NCBI GenBank assembly: GCA_003220435.1
Contig: QHSL01000064.1
Location: 1-64,000, forward strand
From: Candidatus Rokuibacteriota bacterium
Lineage (GTDB): Bacteria > Methylomirabilota > Methylomirabilia > Rokubacteriales > CSP1-6
Length of the DNA: 64,000 nucleotides
Reading direction: 5' to 3'
This document shows positions 1 through 7,168 of this stretch, piece by piece. Both the position numbers and the translations under genes were made by a program. The first letter of the stretch is position 1, and each line of letters opens with the position of its first letter. Under the pieces are notes generated by a model. It ran no database searches and was not told the origin of the DNA. It saw only the letters and a program-made list of their open reading frames with translations.

Positions 1-22
1 CGCGGGCCAGCCGCTATGGTGA

Positions 23-355
23 CGAACGGCGCCGAGGCAGAACACCCTGACGTCCGTCCATGACGCCTTTGGACGATGGCTCGCCTTCCCGACCGACGAC
101 GCCACCCGCCCCCGCTACGATTTGATTGATATTGCCCTCGCCGTCGTCGTCGCCAACCGCATGAACACGGATCCGCTCTGGGTCTTCCTAGTGGCGGGCG
201 TGGCGACCATGCGAATGGTGGCATACTGGTCACCGCGTCAGCCGGGCGTGTACCCGGTCGGCGTGGAGATCGTCTTCGGCGCCGAGCCGGCGGAGCGACT
301 GCCCGACGCGCTCGCCGCCGGCTGGGTCCGTCTCGACTCCCCTCAACCCGTCTAG
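23..355 (+). pseudogene. Truncated fragment resembling the N-terminal part of a plasmid/phage-type P-loop ATPase
   Basis: An open frame with no convincing start follows a stop at 20-22 and ends at a TAG. Its first half (residues such as SVHDAFGRWL and NRMNTDPLWVFLV) resembles the stretch just before the Walker A loop in putative helicase/primase-like ATPases of mobile elements. The sequence then changes to unrelated text exactly where a GxxxxGKT loop should come, so no ATP-binding motif is present. The second half is not recognised. I read it as a recombined remnant in a gene graveyard; the family assignment rests on resemblance only, and a short expressed hypothetical protein starting at TTG 122 cannot be excluded. 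Confidence 0.35.
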
Positions 356-435
356 CCCCATGCCTGCGAGACCCCCTGACATCGCCCAGGAGGCTCTAGA
401 AAGCGTACGTACGCCTAGGGCGCTATCATCGGTCG

Positions 436-990
436 GTGATCCTTCGATCACTCACGCTCGCCCTGCTGCTCGGTCTCGTCGCTGCGCCGCTCGCCGTCGA
501 GGCGCAGCAGACGGCGAAGGTGCCCCGGGTAGGTTATCTCAATCCGGGTTCCGCCTCTGACCCGCTGACACAGCGCCGTCTCAACGCCTTCCGCCAGGGC
601 CTGCGCGAGCTGGGCTATGTGGAAGGTCAGAACATCGCCATCGAGTCCCGATGGGCCGAGGGCAAATATGATCGGTACCCCGCGCTCGGGCTGACCTGGT
701 CCGTTTGAAGGTGGACGTCATCGTCGTGCAGAGTGGGGAAGCGACCCAGGCTACCCAACAAGCGACCAAGATCATCCCGATCGTCATGTCGCTCGTTATG
801 GATCCCGTAGGAAGCGGAATCGTCGCCAGCCTTGCGCGTCCGGGGGGGGAAACGTCACAGGAACCTCCTATATGGCCCCTGACCTGGTCGGGAAGCAGTT
901 GGAGCTGATTAAGGAGGTGGTTCCGAAGGTCTCTCGGGTGGCCCTGCTTCGGCATCCGACCAATCCGGCGAGCGCGACCTACACGCGAGG
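436..990 (+). pseudogene. Frameshifted and truncated ABC transporter substrate-binding protein (TrpX/ABC_sub_bind type)
   Basis: The gene begins at GTG 436 with a signal peptide (hydrophobic LALLLGLVAAPLAVEA, then AQQ) and a typical mature start, VPRVGYLNPGS. The family sequence continues through three frames: LRELGYVEGQNIAIESRWAEG in the first, VDVIVVQSGEAT and PIVMSLVMDPVGSG in the second, and MAPDLVGKQLELIKEVVPKV in the third. Breaks fall near 690 and in a run of eight G at about 842-849. Homology stops after RHPTNPASA near 990, roughly half the usual 320-340 residues. Intact members are periplasmic solute-binding lobes of ABC importers, often of unknown ligand. Two frameshifts plus loss of the C-terminal half make this non-functional; the G-run shift could be a sequencing error, but the truncation could not. 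Confidence 0.85.
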
Positions 991-1098
991 GAGCGCTCAC
1001 CCACCGGCGCGACGGGCACGGGGTGGGAGTCCACGCCGTGGCACGCGACGCAGCGCGCGGCGTGGGAGGCGCTACGAGAGGCCATCCGCGACGACTAG
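970..1098 (+). pseudogene. C-terminal tail of an unidentified protein fused to the ABC relic
   Basis: Just where the ABC binding-protein homology ends, another frame carries protein-like sequence (SPTGATGTGWESTPWHATQ, then a helix-like RAAWEALREAIRDD) and ends at TAG 1096-1098. It has no start codon of its own and is closed upstream by TAA 910-912, so only a 3' fragment is present. Its composition (three Trp in about 30 residues, helical acidic end) looks like a genuine protein terminus, but I do not recognise the family. Its stop overlaps the stop of the convergent gene at 1095-1337. Confidence 0.35.
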
Positions 1099-1337
1099 GC
1101 GGCGAGCCTTTCGTGATCCCAGACTTGGAAACATCGGACGTGCAACTGAAGGAGCCTCCTGCCGAGGTCCATCGGGACCCCTTCCATCAGCATCTGGTCC
1201 TTCGAGAGGATCGCGTCGCAACCGTTGCACCTTTCGCCGTCGCTTCGACTACTCCAGACCTTTTTGATGCCGTCGCGCGGCAGGCGCCCGTCCTGGAGCT
1301 TGCGTCGGATGAGAAGACGGAGAGATTCCGGGTCCAT
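1095..1337 (-). CDS. Small putative zinc-binding protein, C-x2-C and H-x2-C
   Basis: This 80-residue protein starts at MDPESLRLLIRRKL; the ATG at 1337 is preceded by GAGG at good spacing, so I prefer it to an in-frame start 14 codons upstream. A basic N-terminal helix with GRLPRD is followed by CNGCD and, about 35 residues later, HVRCF, a C2HC pattern that could hold one zinc ion. Short proteins of this layout recur as hypothetical genes in Rokubacteria, NC10 and Burkholderiales genomes, often near regulators or mobile genes; no function is established. It is the only minus-strand gene within the accessory region. Confidence 0.6.
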   Translation of the reverse strand: MDPESLRLLIRRKLQDGRLPRDGIKKVWSSRSDGERCNGCDAILSKDQMLMEGVPMDLGRRLLQLHVRCFQVWDHERLAA

Positions 1338-1449
1338 AGTGGCCTCGCGGGTAGTGGCGGTCGCGAAGACACGCCACATTCACCTGGGTCCTGCCGCCTG
1401 CGGCGGCAACCCATGAGGCCGAGGTGCAGGCGCGCGGAGCATAGCACGG

Positions 1450-1564
1450 ATGGCTCGGCAACGGTCGTTCGAGGAGAAGCCCCGAGACCGTACACGACGG
1501 CCGGACCTGGGGCGCGCACGAGCGGATCAGCGTGAAGCGAGTGACTGCCGAGGAGGGTAAATAA
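1450..1564 (+). pseudogene. Degenerate, internally deleted copy of the gene at 2200-2559
   Basis: An ATG at 1450 opens a start like that of the 2200 gene (basic MARQRSFEEK). About 15 codons on, another frame carries RTWGAHERISVKR, nearly identical to RTWGAHERITVKR near the end of the 2200 product, and ends with TAA at 1562-1564. The middle of the gene is missing and the two ends are in different frames. The copy is therefore a decayed paralogue. It is useful because it shows what the normal C-terminus may look like (VKRVTAEEGK). Confidence 0.6.
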
Positions 1565-1565
1565 C

Positions 1566-1730
1566 ATGGACGGTCTAGTTCAGATTCAAGTGGTGGTGCA
1601 AGGGAACGCGGGAGCCGTCGGTCTGGTAGGTCTGGATGCGCAGGGACGTGTCTGGTACGGCGAACTCTCAGGAGCCAAAGCGCCCGCTCGCTACTCTATC
1701 AAGTGGACCAAGATCGAAGAGCGTCCGTAG
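1566..1730 (+). CDS. Small hypothetical protein, 54 residues
   Basis: ATG 1566 is preceded by an ideal AGGAGG at 1551-1556. The product reads as a compact beta-rich domain: a strand (LVQIQVVVQGN), then GLVGLDAQGRVWYGEL, and a final IKWTKIEERP. The pattern of a short strand, a LDxxGRVW turn and an aromatic hairpin resembles small proteins found beside mobile or accessory genes in related genomes; no function is known. It follows directly on the degenerate copy ending at 1564 and is the best translation signal in the accessory region, so I consider it a real gene despite its size. Confidence 0.55.
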   Translation: MDGLVQIQVVVQGNAGAVGLVGLDAQGRVWYGELSGAKAPARYSIKWTKIEERP

Positions 1731-1758
1731 CTCGATTCTCGCGACGGAGGTCAACCCG

Positions 1759-2190
1759 ATGACGCGACTCGCACGAAGGGCCCCACTGCTCGTCGCGCTC
1801 TGCCTCCTCACCTCGGCTGCGACGGCCTCCGCCGAGTGCGCGTGGGTACTGTGGATTGAGGAAAAGACCCTAGAGAGAACAAAAACAGAACAGATATCGT
1901 GGACGTTCGACAGGAAGATTCACGAAACGCGCAAGGCATGCGAGTCGGCGCTTCCCAAAGCAATGGATGCCAAAGTTGAGGACTACCGATACATAGGGCA
2001 TTCGATCGTTCGTCTCGGGGAGGAGGGGCCGCGTTCTGGCCTTATTGTCTTTATTACTTCGTCGCCACCGCTTCGTCGTGTTACGGCGGGATCGCGTGGA
2101 GCGGGGGATGGCAAGGGCGAGTGGGTCACCGAACATGACTTCTACTGCTACCCCGACACCGTGGACCCACGTGGACTGAAGAGGAAGTGA
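1759..2190 (+). CDS. Secreted hypothetical protein with cysteine-rich mature domain
   Basis: The 143-residue product starts at ATG 1759, after GGAGGT at proper spacing. It has a clear Sec signal peptide: basic MTRLARR, hydrophobic APLLVALCLL, and AxA-type cleavage before ECAWVLW. The mature part carries ECAWVLWIEE near its start, a helix with a Cys (HETRKACESALPK), and CYPDTVDPRG near its end. Small periplasmic proteins with an ECAWVLW start and a C-x-PDTVDPRG end recur in Rokubacteria/Nitrospirae-like genomes without assigned function. The three cysteines may be structural. A longer in-frame start at 1636 lacks a signal peptide at its end and is rejected. Confidence 0.65.
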   Translation: MTRLARRAPLLVALCLLTSAATASAECAWVLWIEEKTLERTKTEQISWTFDRKIHETRKACESALPKAMDAKVEDYRYIGHSIVRLGEEGPRSGLIVFITSSPPLRRVTAGSRGAGDGKGEWVTEHDFYCYPDTVDPRGLKRK

Positions 2191-2199
2191 CGATACCGG

Positions 2200-2559
2200 A
2201 TGGCTAAGGCCCGGCCCAGGAAGAAACGCGAGCGGGAGGCGAGCGGGCAACTGCCGTTGCCGCAACAAGCGGCGGCCCCCCACCGCAAGCGTGCTCCCGA
2301 TGCAACTAAAGATCGGCGACCACCTCTAGTCGACCAGACCGCTGAGTGGACAGTCGTCGGCCGGCTGTACACGACGAACGCAGGGAAGACTGCCCACATC
2401 CGCGTCAAGCGCGTTGACCAGCCAACCGTCACCGAGATCCGGACGTGGGGTGCCCACGAGCGGATCACGGTGAAGCGCAATCATCGCACCTCCATGTGCG
2501 CAGCCATGTGCATACCAAGCCGACTTCCGTGTCTGTTATGGTGCGCTATCGCATTCTAG
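2200..2559 (+). CDS. Hypothetical protein with basic N-terminus, probably with a replaced C-terminus
   Basis: The product (119 residues as read) starts with a lysine/arginine-rich segment (MAKARPRKKRER), followed by a beta-rich core: WTVVGRLYTTNAGKTAHIRVKR and TEIRTWGAHERITVKR. The core resembles a small nucleic-acid- or protein-binding beta domain, but I do not recognise a family. The degenerate copy at 1450-1564 shares the RTWGAHER block and then ends within about ten residues, whereas this frame runs on into Cys-rich non-matching sequence from about 2487. The original 3' end was probably lost in the rearrangement that also broke the tRNA at 2663. No clear ribosome-binding site is seen close to the ATG. 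Confidence 0.45.
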   Translation: MAKARPRKKREREASGQLPLPQQAAAPHRKRAPDATKDRRPPLVDQTAEWTVVGRLYTTNAGKTAHIRVKRVDQPTVTEIRTWGAHERITVKRNHRTSMCAAMCIPSRLPCLLWCAIAF

Positions 2560-2639
2560 CGCCGACTTTCGCATCGGACATGCGGCGAGCGAAACGCTCG
2601 CCTCGGTACGCACTTGGGGCCAACGTCGCGGAAATGCGG

Positions 2640-2663
2640 GCGGCGCCCACCGAGGGGCGCCGC
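2640..2663 (-). terminator. Strong hairpin at the broken end of the tRNA relic
   Basis: A perfect 9-bp stem (arms 2640-2648 and 2655-2663, all G/C) with a 6-base loop lies exactly where the tRNA-Arg match ends on the minus strand. It could terminate transcription coming from the tRNA promoter side, although there is no run of U after it. A second short hairpin (7-bp stem, AAA loop) lies at 2585-2601. Confidence 0.4.
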
Positions 2664-2705
2664 GACTTAGGAAACTGTTGCTCTATCCACCTGAGCTACG
2701 GGGGC
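2663..2705 (-). pseudogene. 5' half of tRNA-Arg (CCU anticodon)
   Basis: Read on the minus strand from 2705, the sequence gives an acceptor strand GCCCCCG, TA, a D arm GCTC-AGGTGGATA-GAGC and an anticodon loop TTCCTAA with anticodon CCT, as in bacterial tRNA-Arg(CCU). The 3' side of the anticodon stem barely pairs, and no variable loop, T arm (GGTTCGA-type) or 3' acceptor strand follows; a G/C hairpin replaces them. I could not find the missing half elsewhere in the leftmost 2.7 kb. A TAAAAT box at 2736-2741 (minus strand) may be its old promoter. The rest of the 2560-2852 interval holds no gene I can support. Confidence 0.7.
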
Positions 2706-2852
2706 GTCCACCGACTTACGAGACGCTTGCCGCCGATTTTATCCCTTTGTCCTGATTTTGTGCTGAAACCTCAAGCGAGGCGACGGCCTCCCGGAGCCAT
2801 TAAGCGACAATGTGGGTTTAAAGCGGTTCACCCGCGCGAATGTGATTGGATC

Positions 2853-3170
2853 TTATGGCCGTCGTGGCGCGATCTCCAGCCCGGTGAGCCCCAGCGCGTC
2901 GAGCAACCTCCCCCGCTTGCTCAAGTCGCCGAAGATCCGGCGGACCGGCGGGGGGGCGAGCTTGATCAGGGTGGGCGTGACCATGATGCTGTCGTCCAGG
3001 CCGCGCTGCGGCTCCCGCAGGATGTCGATGATCTCGAGCTCACAACCATTGGGTAGGAACTCGCGGCACACGGCCTCGAGGTTGGCGATCGCGCGTACGG
3101 CTGTCGACTCCCGATCTGCCACGTACAGGCGTACCACGAAGGGCTCGCGTTGGTCGGGTCTCTTCGCCAT
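2853..3170 (-). CDS. kaiB: Circadian clock-type protein KaiB
   Basis: The 105-residue product matches KaiB over its full length: FVVRLYVADRESTAVRAIANLE, the TPTLIKL strand and PPVRRIFGDLS near the end. KaiB is a thioredoxin-like, fold-switching protein that binds the CI ring of KaiC. The ATG at 3170 is favoured over TTG 3176, which would overlap the kaiC stop; a GAGGA lies just before it. It is the distal gene of a kaiC-kaiB pair. No kaiA is present, as usual outside cyanobacteria, so a self-sustained oscillator cannot be assumed; an hourglass timer or stress-signalling role is also possible. Confidence 0.93.
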   Translation of the reverse strand: MAKRPDQREPFVVRLYVADRESTAVRAIANLEAVCREFLPNGCELEIIDILREPQRGLDDSIMVTPTLIKLAPPPVRRIFGDLSKRGRLLDALGLTGLEIAPRRP

Positions 3171-3172
3171 CG

Positions 3173-4930
3173 TCAATCCTCGGTTGGAGCGCTGCGGCCC
3201 TTCCTACGTCGGGCGCGGGACGCCGGTCCCCCGCCACGCCGAGCGCGGACTTCCTGTAGCCGTCGCGATTCATTTCGCTCGCGGAGCGTGACGGTCTGGT
3301 CCAACAAGCGCATCTCGGCGGCCAGACTCTGCCGGCGGCGCTCCAGCCCCTCCGTTTGCGCCCGGATCTCCGCCGCCAGGCTTTCCAGCTCCCGGCGCTT
3401 CCGCGCTTCTTCCTCCTCGACGTCCCGCTGCGTGGCAGCCTCGATGCGTTCCCTCTCCCAGCGCGCGGTGCCCATCAACGCCTCGCCGCCGACGGTGTAC
3501 ACATCGGCCAGGTCGATCCCCTGATCGTCGAGGATCAGCTCGCGCACCTGGTGCGAGTGTCCGGTGCCGCGCGACTTGATGACCGTCAACGAGCGGTTGC
3601 GTTCTCCTCGCCCGGCTCGGTACGAGAGGTGGATCCACGTGTCGGCGACTGTCGAGACGTGAAGCGGCGTGGCTTCCATCGCCTCTTCGCTCCCCTGGTA
3701 GAGGCTGGTCCACAGCGTCGTTACCCCCTCGGACTTCGCCATCGCGAGCAGCCGCTCCGCCACCCCCAACGCGGTCGATTGCCCTCCCATCCTGATCGCC
3801 GCCGAGATAGGATCGATGACCAGCGTGCTGGGTCGGTGCGCTCGGATCCGCTGCCGCAGGCGCACGAACTGCTCCTCCGGGCTGGTCGCCTGGGGTTGAT
3901 CCGCGTGGATCTCCAGCAGTCGCGACCGCACGTACCGCTCGAGGCGAAGGCTCACCGACGCCAGGTTGCGGATGATCTCGGCGGGCTGCTCGTCCAGACT
4001 GATGTAGAGCGCCCGCTCGCCGCGGGCGCAAGCCGCGGCGACGAAGGCGCCGGCGAGCGTGGTCTTGGCGGTTCCGGGCATGCCGGTCACCAGCACCGTG
4101 CTTCCCCGGAAGTATCCACCGGCCAGCATGTTGTCGAGACGCGGAATACCGCTCGACACGCGCTCGGCGAACACGCGGTACCTCGGCCGCGTGCCGAAGT
4201 CGGCGACCTCGATGCCCTGGGACGCGATGGCGAAGGGAAACTCATTGGCGACGAATGCGGAGCCGCGGTACTTGACGACCCGGAAGGCGCGGATCGAGGC
4301 GCGCTCCGCCAGACGGTGGGTCAGCTGGATGATGCAGTCGGATAGCGACAGCATGAAACTGCCGGGGGGCTCGGGGCCTGTCGTCGACATGGTGACGACG
4401 CCCGCCAGGCCGGCGCGTTCGAGGAGGTCGTGGATGCGGCACATCTCCCCGCGCTCGACTCGCGGATCGTTCAGCATCACGAGGAGGACGTCGATCCCGT
4501 CGAACACGATCCGCTTGGCGCCGATCTCCTTGGCCCGGAATTCGACCGCGGCGATCAGGCCGCTCAGGTCGAACGTGCCGGCCTGCACTGCCCCCGGAGA
4601 CAGCCGGCTGTCGACGAACGCCAGCCGCGGGCTCCTCCGCCCCCGCTTCTGGACGAGACTGGGGATTCCCCAGCCGAAGGACGCGGCGTTGGCGACGACC
4701 TGCTGGAAGCCTTCCTCGAAGGCGACGAAAATGCCGGGCTCGTCGAACCGCCGGGCGCCGTTCACCAGCGTCTGGAGCGCCAACACCGTCTTGCCCGACC
4801 CCGCCGGGCCGGTCAGCAGTGTCGCGCGGCCACGCGGCAACCCTCCGCCGGTGATTTCGTCGACTCCGTCGATTCCGGTCGGCGCCTTCGCCAGGCGCGG
4901 CTCGCGCTCTTTCTGATTTCTGCGTGCCAT
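3173..4930 (-). CDS. kaiC: KaiC-type double-RecA ATPase/autokinase with C-terminal coiled-coil extension
   Basis: This 585-residue protein has two RecA domains. CI has Walker A GPAGSGKT at about 41-48 and the catalytic Glu pair in AFEEG (72-73). CII has GMPGTAKT at about 283-290 and an LDEQ in place of the usual Glu-Glu. The phosphorylation segment HVSTVADTW keeps the adjacent Ser-Thr (about 426-427) that corresponds to S431/T432 of cyanobacterial KaiC, so autophosphorylation is plausible. After about residue 485 comes a long charged helix (EEEEARKRRELESLAAEIR and onward), predicted coiled coil, ending in a basic tail; cyanobacterial KaiC instead ends in a short A-loop and tail. The start is ATG 4930, with a possible TTG two codons upstream. 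It is followed by kaiB. Confidence 0.93.
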   Translation of the reverse strand: MARRNQKEREPRLAKAPTGIDGVDEITGGGLPRGRATLLTGPAGSGKTVLALQTLVNGARRFDEPGIFVAFEEGFQQVVANAASFGWGIPSLVQKRGRRSPRLAFVDSRLSPGAVQAGTFDLSGLIAAVEFRAKEIGAKRIVFDGIDVLLVMLNDPRVERGEMCRIHDLLERAGLAGVVTMSTTGPEPPGSFMLSLSDCIIQLTHRLAERASIRAFRVVKYRGSAFVANEFPFAIASQGIEVADFGTRPRYRVFAERVSSGIPRLDNMLAGGYFRGSTVLVTGMPGTAKTTLAGAFVAAACARGERALYISLDEQPAEIIRNLASVSLRLERYVRSRLLEIHADQPQATSPEEQFVRLRQRIRAHRPSTLVIDPISAAIRMGGQSTALGVAERLLAMAKSEGVTTLWTSLYQGSEEAMEATPLHVSTVADTWIHLSYRAGRGERNRSLTVIKSRGTGHSHQVRELILDDQGIDLADVYTVGGEALMGTARWERERIEAATQRDVEEEEARKRRELESLAAEIRAQTEGLERRRQSLAAEMRLLDQTVTLRERNESRRLQEVRARRGGGPASRARRRKGRSAPTED

Positions 4931-4976
4931 GCCCAATCAGCGTCCTCGGACTCTATGCTCTTCCCCGGCTCCCGCG

Positions 4977-6137
4977 TCACCGCGCGCCGTTGAGCTTGTA
5001 GAGCCTCGCGCAATTGTCCCACAGGATCTTGGCCTTCGTCTTGTCGGCGACGCCCTCGAGCGAGACGAACTCCTCGATCGCGTGCGGGAAGAGCCCGTCG
5101 GAGTGCGGGTAGTCGGTCGACACCACGATGTTGTCGTCGCCGACCGCCTCGACCACCTGCTTGAGCACCTTCTCGTCGGAATCGGTGGCCACGTAGCACT
5201 GGCGGAAGAAGTACTGGCTCGGGAGCTGCGAGATCTGCACGTCCGAGCCGGGGCCGAACTTCTCCCACGCCTCGTCGAGCCGCCAGAGCCACCACGGGAG
5301 CCAGCCGCAGGTGCCCTCGAGGAACGCGCAGCGGAGCCCGGGGTGCCGCTCGAGCACGCCGCCCGCCGCCATGCTCCCGAAGGCGAGCATCAGCTCCATC
5401 GGGTTACGGCCGGCGACACCGATGACGCGCCCGTTCGGATGGTCGAGATAGCGCCGCGCGATGTCGTCGCGGAGCGAGGCTTGGCCGGTCGGGTGGAAGC
5501 CCACCGGGACCTCGAGCTCTTCGACCGCGCACCAGAGCGGCTCGAATTCGGGGTCGTGAATGTGACGGCCGTTCACCGGGTTGGGGTTGCCGATGACGGC
5601 GACGGCGCCCAGCTCGCGCACCGCGCGCCGGGCCTCCCGGATGGCGAGATCGACGTCGTGGAACGAGATCTGCGCGGCGAACTTCAGCCGCTGTGGACGG
5701 TAGGCGCAGAAGTCGCGGGTCCAGTTGTTGTGGGCGCGGGCCAGCGCGGCGGCCACCTGGGGATCGAGGTCGTCGTGCATCTGCACCTGGCGCCCGCGCG
5801 TGCCGTAAATCACCGCGACGTCGATCCCCTCGATGTCCATCGCGGCCACGTGCGATTCGGAGTCGTAGCCGCGCGCGTGGGCGATCTCGTAGTGCGGATG
5901 GCGGGCGAAGGCGCGCGCCTGGAGATCCTTGCCGACCAGCGCGGTCTGGGTGCGCCTGGACATCTCGCCGATCTCGAGCTGCCCGATGCGGATGATCGGC
6001 TGATTCGTCGCGTTCTCCGTGCGGCGGACGAACTGCGGCGCGAACTTCGTGAACGGCTCCTCGAGGTACTGCTCCCAGAGGCCGTCGGGCTCCATCGTGT
6101 GCAGATCGCTGTCCAGGACCTTGAACCCGTTCTTCAT
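4977..6137 (-). CDS. Amidohydrolase-2 / ACMSD-like metal-dependent hydrolase
   Basis: The 386-residue protein belongs to the amidohydrolase superfamily branch of aminocarboxymuconate-semialdehyde decarboxylase. Visible ligands are the first-strand DSDLH (in place of the usual HxH), the mid-protein His in GFHPTG, and the late STDYPHSDG carrying the catalytic Asp, which suggests a single-metal site. Such enzymes are expanded in Rokubacteria-like genomes and catalyse decarboxylation or hydrolysis of carboxylated ring-opening products; the substrate here is unknown. The ATG at 6137 has GGGAG about 7 bases upstream. The gene sits between the rpoS cluster and kaiC with a 46-bp gap to kaiC, so co-transcription is possible but not shown. 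Confidence 0.85.
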   Translation of the reverse strand: MKNGFKVLDSDLHTMEPDGLWEQYLEEPFTKFAPQFVRRTENATNQPIIRIGQLEIGEMSRRTQTALVGKDLQARAFARHPHYEIAHARGYDSESHVAAMDIEGIDVAVIYGTRGRQVQMHDDLDPQVAAALARAHNNWTRDFCAYRPQRLKFAAQISFHDVDLAIREARRAVRELGAVAVIGNPNPVNGRHIHDPEFEPLWCAVEELEVPVGFHPTGQASLRDDIARRYLDHPNGRVIGVAGRNPMELMLAFGSMAAGGVLERHPGLRCAFLEGTCGWLPWWLWRLDEAWEKFGPGSDVQISQLPSQYFFRQCYVATDSDEKVLKQVVEAVGDDNIVVSTDYPHSDGLFPHAIEEFVSLEGVADKTKAKILWDNCARLYKLNGAR

Positions 6138-6159
6138 GGCGTCTCCCTATCTATAGCCG

Positions 6160-6202
6160 CGCCTCGGCCGGCGGGGCCCCAGCCCCGCGACGGCCTGCAG
6201 CG
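6160..6202 (+). repeat. 43-bp inverted repeat, left copy
   Basis: This 43-bp sequence recurs perfectly in inverted orientation at 9945-9987. It contains a G/C dyad (GCGGGG...CCCCGC around 6171-6188). It lies in the leader of the amidohydrolase gene, between that gene's start (6137) and the rpoS stop (6242). Confidence 0.97.
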
Positions 6203-6241
6203 CGCACTGCCGTCACGCGAGGCGGGCGCAGCGTACCACGC

Positions 6242-7168
6242 TCAGGGCCTGAACAGATCGGATGGGTCGAACCCGCGGGCCGCCAGCAGCGCGCGGAGCT
6301 TCCGAAGCCCCGCCGCCTCGAGCTGCCGGATGCGCTCGCGGGTGAGACCGAGTCGCTGACCGATGGTCTCGAGCTTCTCCGGCGGGTCGCCTTCCAGTCC
6401 GAAGCGCCGTCGCAGCACGGTGCGCTCGTTGGCGGCGAGATCGTCGAGCGCCGAGACCAGATCGGCGCGCTCGCGGAACAGCGACGTCAGGGCGTCGCTC
6501 GGATCCGCCGACCGGTCGACCACCAGATCGCCGACTCGATGCTTCCCCTCGCCCAGGGGCGCATCGAGCGACAGCGGCTGCTGCCGGATCTCCTCCAGCT
6601 CCTCGATCTGCTCCGCGGTGAGGCGGAGTGCCGCCGCCAGCTCCTCCACCGTCGGCGGACGCTCGAGCGCCTGCGTGAGCCGCTGCTGCTCGTTCACATA
6701 GCGTCCGAGCAGCAGCTCGACGTGCACCGGGAGGCGGATCGTGCGCGCCTGGTTCGCCAGCGCGCGCACGACGGCCTGGCGAATCCACCACGTCGCGTAC
6801 GTCGAAAAACGGGTGCCGCGGTCGGGGTCGAACTTCTCTACCGCGCGCAGCAGGCCGATGTTCCCCTCTTCGATCAGGTCGGGCAGCGGCAGGCCGCGGT
6901 TCAGATAGCGACGGGCGACCTGGACGACGAGTCTCAAGTTGGCCTCGGTGAGCGCCGCCTTGGCCGCCGCGTCCCCTGCCCGAACGCGCCGCGCCAGCGC
7001 CGCTTCTTCCTCACGCGACAGGAGCGGAATCCGCGCGATCTCCTTCAGGTAGACCCTGAGGTTCTCACGGCTCGTCGCCCGCGTCTCCTCGCGCACGTCC
7101 TCGTCGACGTCGTCGACGAGCGTGTCGAGCGGCTCGTCGGGAACGACCTCCTCGGCCTCCTCACTCAT
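6242..7168 (-). CDS. rpoS: RNA polymerase sigma factor, RpoS/group-2 sigma-70 type
   Basis: The 308-residue product has the sigma-70 regions in order: an acidic N-terminus, region 1.2 ([16 protein letters not shown]), regions 2.1-2.4 ([37 protein letters not shown] and [17 protein letters not shown]), region 3 ([11 protein letters not shown]), and region 4 ending in a helix-turn-helix ([18 protein letters not shown]). It lacks the long non-conserved region of RpoD, so it is an alternative group-2 factor. Its position downstream of surE, pcm and nlpD is the classic arrangement of rpoS, which argues for a general stress or stationary-phase role. Its ATG overlaps the nlpD stop by 8 bases. Confidence 0.9.
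   Translation of the reverse strand: MSEEAEEVVPDEPLDTLVDDVDEDVREETRATSRENLRVYLKEIARIPLLSREEEAALARRVRAGDAAAKAALTEANLRLVVQVARRYLNRGLPLPDLIEEGNIGLLRAVEKFDPDRGTRFSTYATWWIRQAVVRALANQARTIRLPVHVELLLGRYVNEQQRLTQALERPPTVEELAAALRLTAEQIEELEEIRQQPLSLDAPLGEGKHRVGDLVVDRSADPSDALTSLFRERADLVSALDDLAANERTVLRRRFGLEGDPPEKLETIGQRLGLTRERIRQLEAAGLRKLRALLAARGFDPSDLFRP

Noticed and set aside
1636-1758. Upstream start for the secreted protein at 1759-2190
   Set aside because: It would bury the signal peptide inside the chain, and ATG 1759 has a good ribosome-binding site.
2585-2601. Short hairpin with 7-bp stem and AAA loop as a terminator for the gene at 2200-2559
   Set aside because: No U-run on either strand and the region is recombined; it is noted only alongside the larger hairpin at 2640-2663.
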